6,841 nt of DNA from a bacterium (lineage in GTDB: Bacteria > Armatimonadota > Zipacnadia > Zipacnadales > Zipacnadaceae). Position 1 is the stretch's first letter, and each line of letters begins with the position of its first letter. Below the pieces are notes generated by a model. It was not told where the DNA came from and ran no database searches. It was given only the letters and a program-made list of their open reading frames with translations. Positions 4,985 through 6,841 of this stretch are shown piece after piece. Position numbers and translations under genes: made by a program. The DNA lies in assembly GCA_030607655.1 (NCBI GenBank), contig JAUWJN010000139.1, positions 1 to 6,841 on the forward strand, in the 5' to 3' direction.

Positions 4985-5902
4985 TCATACATACTTGGGT
5001 CGGCCGGGTATCGGTGTGCCATCCAGCTCCAAACGCAGACAGCCCAGATGTACTGCCGCCGCCTGTTGAGCCTCCTCGGGTGCCGCAAGCAGCAGGCGGC
5101 TGTTCTCGTAATCAATAGCCCGCAGCAGACCCAGGCAAAGCCCCAAATTGTCTTCGGTTAGCAGGCCGACCAGTAGGCCGCGCCACGCCTCTGGGCCGCC
5201 GTTGGCTTGGAATTGGGTAGACGAAGGCGAATTGATTACTGCCTTGCCAGCCAGTGAAATCCACTCGACGCTGCTGCCGGCCAGCCACCGGGCAAAATGC
5301 TGCCGGCGCCACCGCTGGCGATAGTCCACAGTTTTCTCATTACCCGCCCCGGCTGGTAATACCTCCACGATGTTGATGCGGCTATCCCGGGCAAACGGTG
5401 AGGTCAGATGAGCCAGGCGGCCCGGCTCGCCAACTATTATTGCCAAGGCGGGCGCCAACAACTGCAATTTGGCTGTCTTTAAGGATATGGCCCCTGGCCC
5501 ATGCACATACCCGCTGGTATCAACGATAACAATATCGGCCCCGGCGGCCTCGACGCGCTCAACTAACCGTACCGTGCCCGCCAGGCATGTGGCCGGGCGC
5601 CGCGCGGGCGTTACATCACCTACAAAATAGAATTCCCCCTCAGTTGCGTCAGCAAACCGCCAACCTACTGAGGCCGGTGGACCGACTTGCGACTGGCCCA
5701 AATCAGCGTCCACCACGGCCACACGGGCTTGCTGGGCCAGTTGTTGGGCTAGCCACCAGCACAGGGTGGATTTGCCGGCATCAGTATCGCCAATTACTAT
5801 CACACGCCCCTGCATCTGCCGCGCCTGGTCTAGCAGTTGCTCCCAATCCACAGGAACCAGCAAATCGCTGGGCAATTGTTGTTGCGGCCACTTATCGTTC
5901 AT
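4985..5902 (-). CDS. Clp1/Grc3-type P-loop polynucleotide 5'-hydroxyl kinase
   Basis: A 305-residue P-loop ATPase of the Clp1/Grc3/NOL9 family, whose studied archaeal and eukaryotic members phosphorylate 5'-OH ends of RNA or DNA. The Walker A motif is GDTDAGKST (38-46). It is followed by the family hallmark DADLGQSQVGPP (65-76), the strand VIVDTSGYV (125-133), and a possible lid with K142 in GPGAISLKTAKLQLLAP (135-151). The C-terminal part (about 215-305) is less conserved and may be a small beta domain. The gene starts 3 nt after the stop of the DUF72 gene with no clear Shine-Dalgarno, so it is probably translated by coupling. Bacterial members are often annotated simply as Clp1/GlmU family. 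Their substrate is not well established, so RNA or DNA 5'-end phosphorylation here is inferred from the family. Confidence 0.85.
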   Translation of the reverse strand: MNDKWPQQQLPSDLLVPVDWEQLLDQARQMQGRVIVIGDTDAGKSTLCWWLAQQLAQQARVAVVDADLGQSQVGPPASVGWRFADATEGEFYFVGDVTPARRPATCLAGTVRLVERVEAAGADIVIVDTSGYVHGPGAISLKTAKLQLLAPALAIIVGEPGRLAHLTSPFARDSRINIVEVLPAGAGNEKTVDYRQRWRRQHFARWLAGSSVEWISLAGKAVINSPSSTQFQANGGPEAWRGLLVGLLTEDNLGLCLGLLRAIDYENSRLLLAAPEEAQQAAAVHLGCLRLELDGTPIPGRPKYV

Positions 5903-5905
5903 TGA

Positions 5906-6652
5906 TTAGCTATTACTGGCACCTGAGATAGCGGCCAGGATTTGGCGTAAAGCGAGGGCATTATGAGGCGCATAGCCTTCGGCGTCGTTATCAAAATAGA
6001 CGAAGATGTCGCGGTCCTCGCCCGCCGCTTCCATCAGTTGGTTAGCCCACCAGCGGAGTTGCTCGTCGCTATAGTTGGATGCATACAATTGTTTATGGCC
6101 GTGGAGGCGGGCATACAGAAAGTCGGTCGTAACCACAGTTTCCAGAGGATACTTGGGTGTATCGGCCCAGACCAGGGCACAGTTATGCTCCTGGAGCAGG
6201 GCATAGACCTCATCGCAAAACCAACTCTCGTGCCGAAACTCCCAGGTCCAGCGCTGCTCAGCCGGGCGCAATTGTAGAAAATCATCTAACCGCGAGACGT
6301 CGCAGTGAAGGCCAGGTGGCAACTGCCAGAGTATCAGCCCGACCTTTTCCTGCATGGGCTGGAGAGCTGCCATAAGCCGCTGCACAGGCTCCTGGCAGTC
6401 GGCTAGCTTGCGGCGATGAGAGATGAACCGACTGCCCTTGACTGCAAATAGAAAATCCTGGGGAGTGCGCTCGTACCATCCGGCCGCTGTCTGCGGCTGA
6501 GGTATATGGTAAAAGCTGGAGTTAAGTTCCACGGTGTCAAAGACCGTGGTGTAGTGCTCTAGCTCCTGGCCCCGACGCAGGTCCTGGGGATAGAAGACTC
6601 CTCGCCAGTGCTGGTAAGACCAGCCCGAGGTCCCCACTCGTTGCTGGGCCAT
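5906..6652 (-). CDS. DUF72 (YecE-like) TIM-barrel-type protein of unknown function
   Basis: A 248-residue member of the DUF72 family (E. coli YecE and B. subtilis YunF relatives, about 270-280 residues), so slightly short but with all landmarks present. These are GTSGWSY (7-13), VELNSSFYHIP (41-51), a LILWQLPP stretch (106-113), WEFRHESW (137-144), YARLHG (180-185) and VYFDNDAEGYAPHNAL (218-233). The family is predicted to adopt a TIM-barrel fold; its biochemical role is not settled. The ATG lies 6 nt after the stop of the Lon-related gene. Its ribosome binding site GAGGAG lies inside the last codons of that gene, and the Clp1-like gene follows 3 nt after its stop, so the three are probably co-transcribed and co-translated. 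Confidence 0.92.
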   Translation of the reverse strand: MAQQRVGTSGWSYQHWRGVFYPQDLRRGQELEHYTTVFDTVELNSSFYHIPQPQTAAGWYERTPQDFLFAVKGSRFISHRRKLADCQEPVQRLMAALQPMQEKVGLILWQLPPGLHCDVSRLDDFLQLRPAEQRWTWEFRHESWFCDEVYALLQEHNCALVWADTPKYPLETVVTTDFLYARLHGHKQLYASNYSDEQLRWWANQLMEAAGEDRDIFVYFDNDAEGYAPHNALALRQILAAISGASNS

Positions 6653-6658
6653 AGCCGC

Positions 6659-6841
6659 TCACTCCTCGCCGGCTTCCTCCTCGGCGCGGGGGGTGGGGCC
6701 TGCGCCGTACTCCTTGCCAGCCTCGGCGAACCGTCGCAAGCGGTGGTTAACCGCCCGATGCACTGTGCCCTCGGTATAGTTGCCTTCTGCATCCGGCTCA
6801 CCGGCTGCTTTACCCGTGAGTATCTCTAGGCCCTCATCAAT
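6659..6841 (-). CDS. C-terminal end of a Lon-related ATP-dependent protease (COG1067-like), cut by the window edge
   Basis: An open frame runs from the right edge (6841) to TGA at 6659-6661, giving 60 residues with no start inside the window. It begins IDEGLEILTGKAAGEPDAEG and continues NYTEGTVHRAVNHRLRRFAE. This is the typical C-terminus of large Lon-related AAA+ S16 proteases, where a D/E-EGIE-ILTG-PAGE core is followed by a G-x-(Y/F)-P/T-EGT motif and a final helix. The remaining 20 residues are rich in Gly, Pro and Glu and look like a disordered tail. The catalytic Ser-Lys dyad and the ATPase domain would lie beyond the edge. It reads straight into the DUF72 gene with a 6-nt gap. The assignment rests on recognising the C-terminal motif alone. 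Confidence 0.8.
   Translation of the reverse strand: MDEGLEILTGKAAGEPDAEGNYTEGTVHRAVNHRLRRFAEAGKEYGAGPTPRAEEEAGEE
6662..6667 (-). promoter_or_regulatory. Ribosome binding site of the DUF72 gene, inside the upstream coding region
   Basis: GAGGAG on the minus strand forms the last two sense codons (Glu-Glu) of the Lon-related gene and sits 9 nt before the DUF72 ATG at 6650-6652. This supports that start and suggests translational coupling. Confidence 0.7.

Noticed and set aside
6608..6829. Plus-strand open frame of 73 codons at the right edge with a hydrophobic stretch
   Set aside because: It lies opposite the recognisable C-terminus of the Lon-related protease and the start of DUF72; the hydrophobic look is a by-product of the antisense Glu/Gly/Pro codons.

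Overview
The window looks like part of the chromosome of a flagellated, moderately GC-rich bacterium. A perfect sigma-28 promoter, an anti-sigma-28 factor (FlgM), GGAG-type ribosome binding sites, a YhaM-type exoribonuclease and an ECF sigma / zinc anti-sigma pair fit best with an anaerobic member of the Bacillota (Clostridia-like). This placement is inference: several of these families also occur in deltaproteobacteria and candidate phyla. No rRNA, tRNA, CRISPR array or insertion sequence was seen.

Layout. A GHMP-family sugar kinase (1-1008, plus strand) converges on flgM (1024-1323, minus strand), with only 15 bp between the stop codons. flgM has its own intergenic promoter region (1324-1497). 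There a perfect sigma-28 promoter is interleaved with a near-consensus sigma-A promoter. Everything from 1498 to the right edge is on the minus strand. In transcription order (right to left) it runs: the C-terminal end of a Lon-related ATP-dependent protease (6659-6841, cut by the window edge), a DUF72/YecE-like protein (5906-6652), a Clp1/Grc3-type P-loop polynucleotide kinase (4985-5902), a 191-bp intergenic region with repeats and hairpins (4794-4984), a YhaM-like 3'-5' exoribonuclease (3822-4793), an ECF sigma factor (3181-3825), its zinc-binding membrane anti-sigma factor (2597-3136), and a membrane-anchored RseB/MucB-like protein (1498-2559).

How the genes may work together. The lon-related gene, DUF72 and clp1-like genes are packed with gaps of 6 and 3 nt and look like one operon. 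The yhaM, sigma, anti-sigma and RseB-like genes look like a second unit; its first two genes overlap by 4 nt (ATGA). The sigma / anti-sigma / RseB-like trio resembles the RpoE-RseA-RseB envelope-stress circuit: a cytoplasmic sigma factor, a single-pass anti-sigma that holds it at the membrane, and an extracytoplasmic protein that could sense a signal and modulate the anti-sigma. Two RNA-active enzymes (a 3'-5' exonuclease and a possible 5'-OH kinase) lie next to it.

The most interesting non-coding structures are the interleaved sigma-A/sigma-28 promoter of flgM, a pair of REP-like GC-rich hairpins at 4848-4945 that can refold into a long outer stem, and a small hairpin bracketed by a 10-bp direct repeat just upstream of yhaM.
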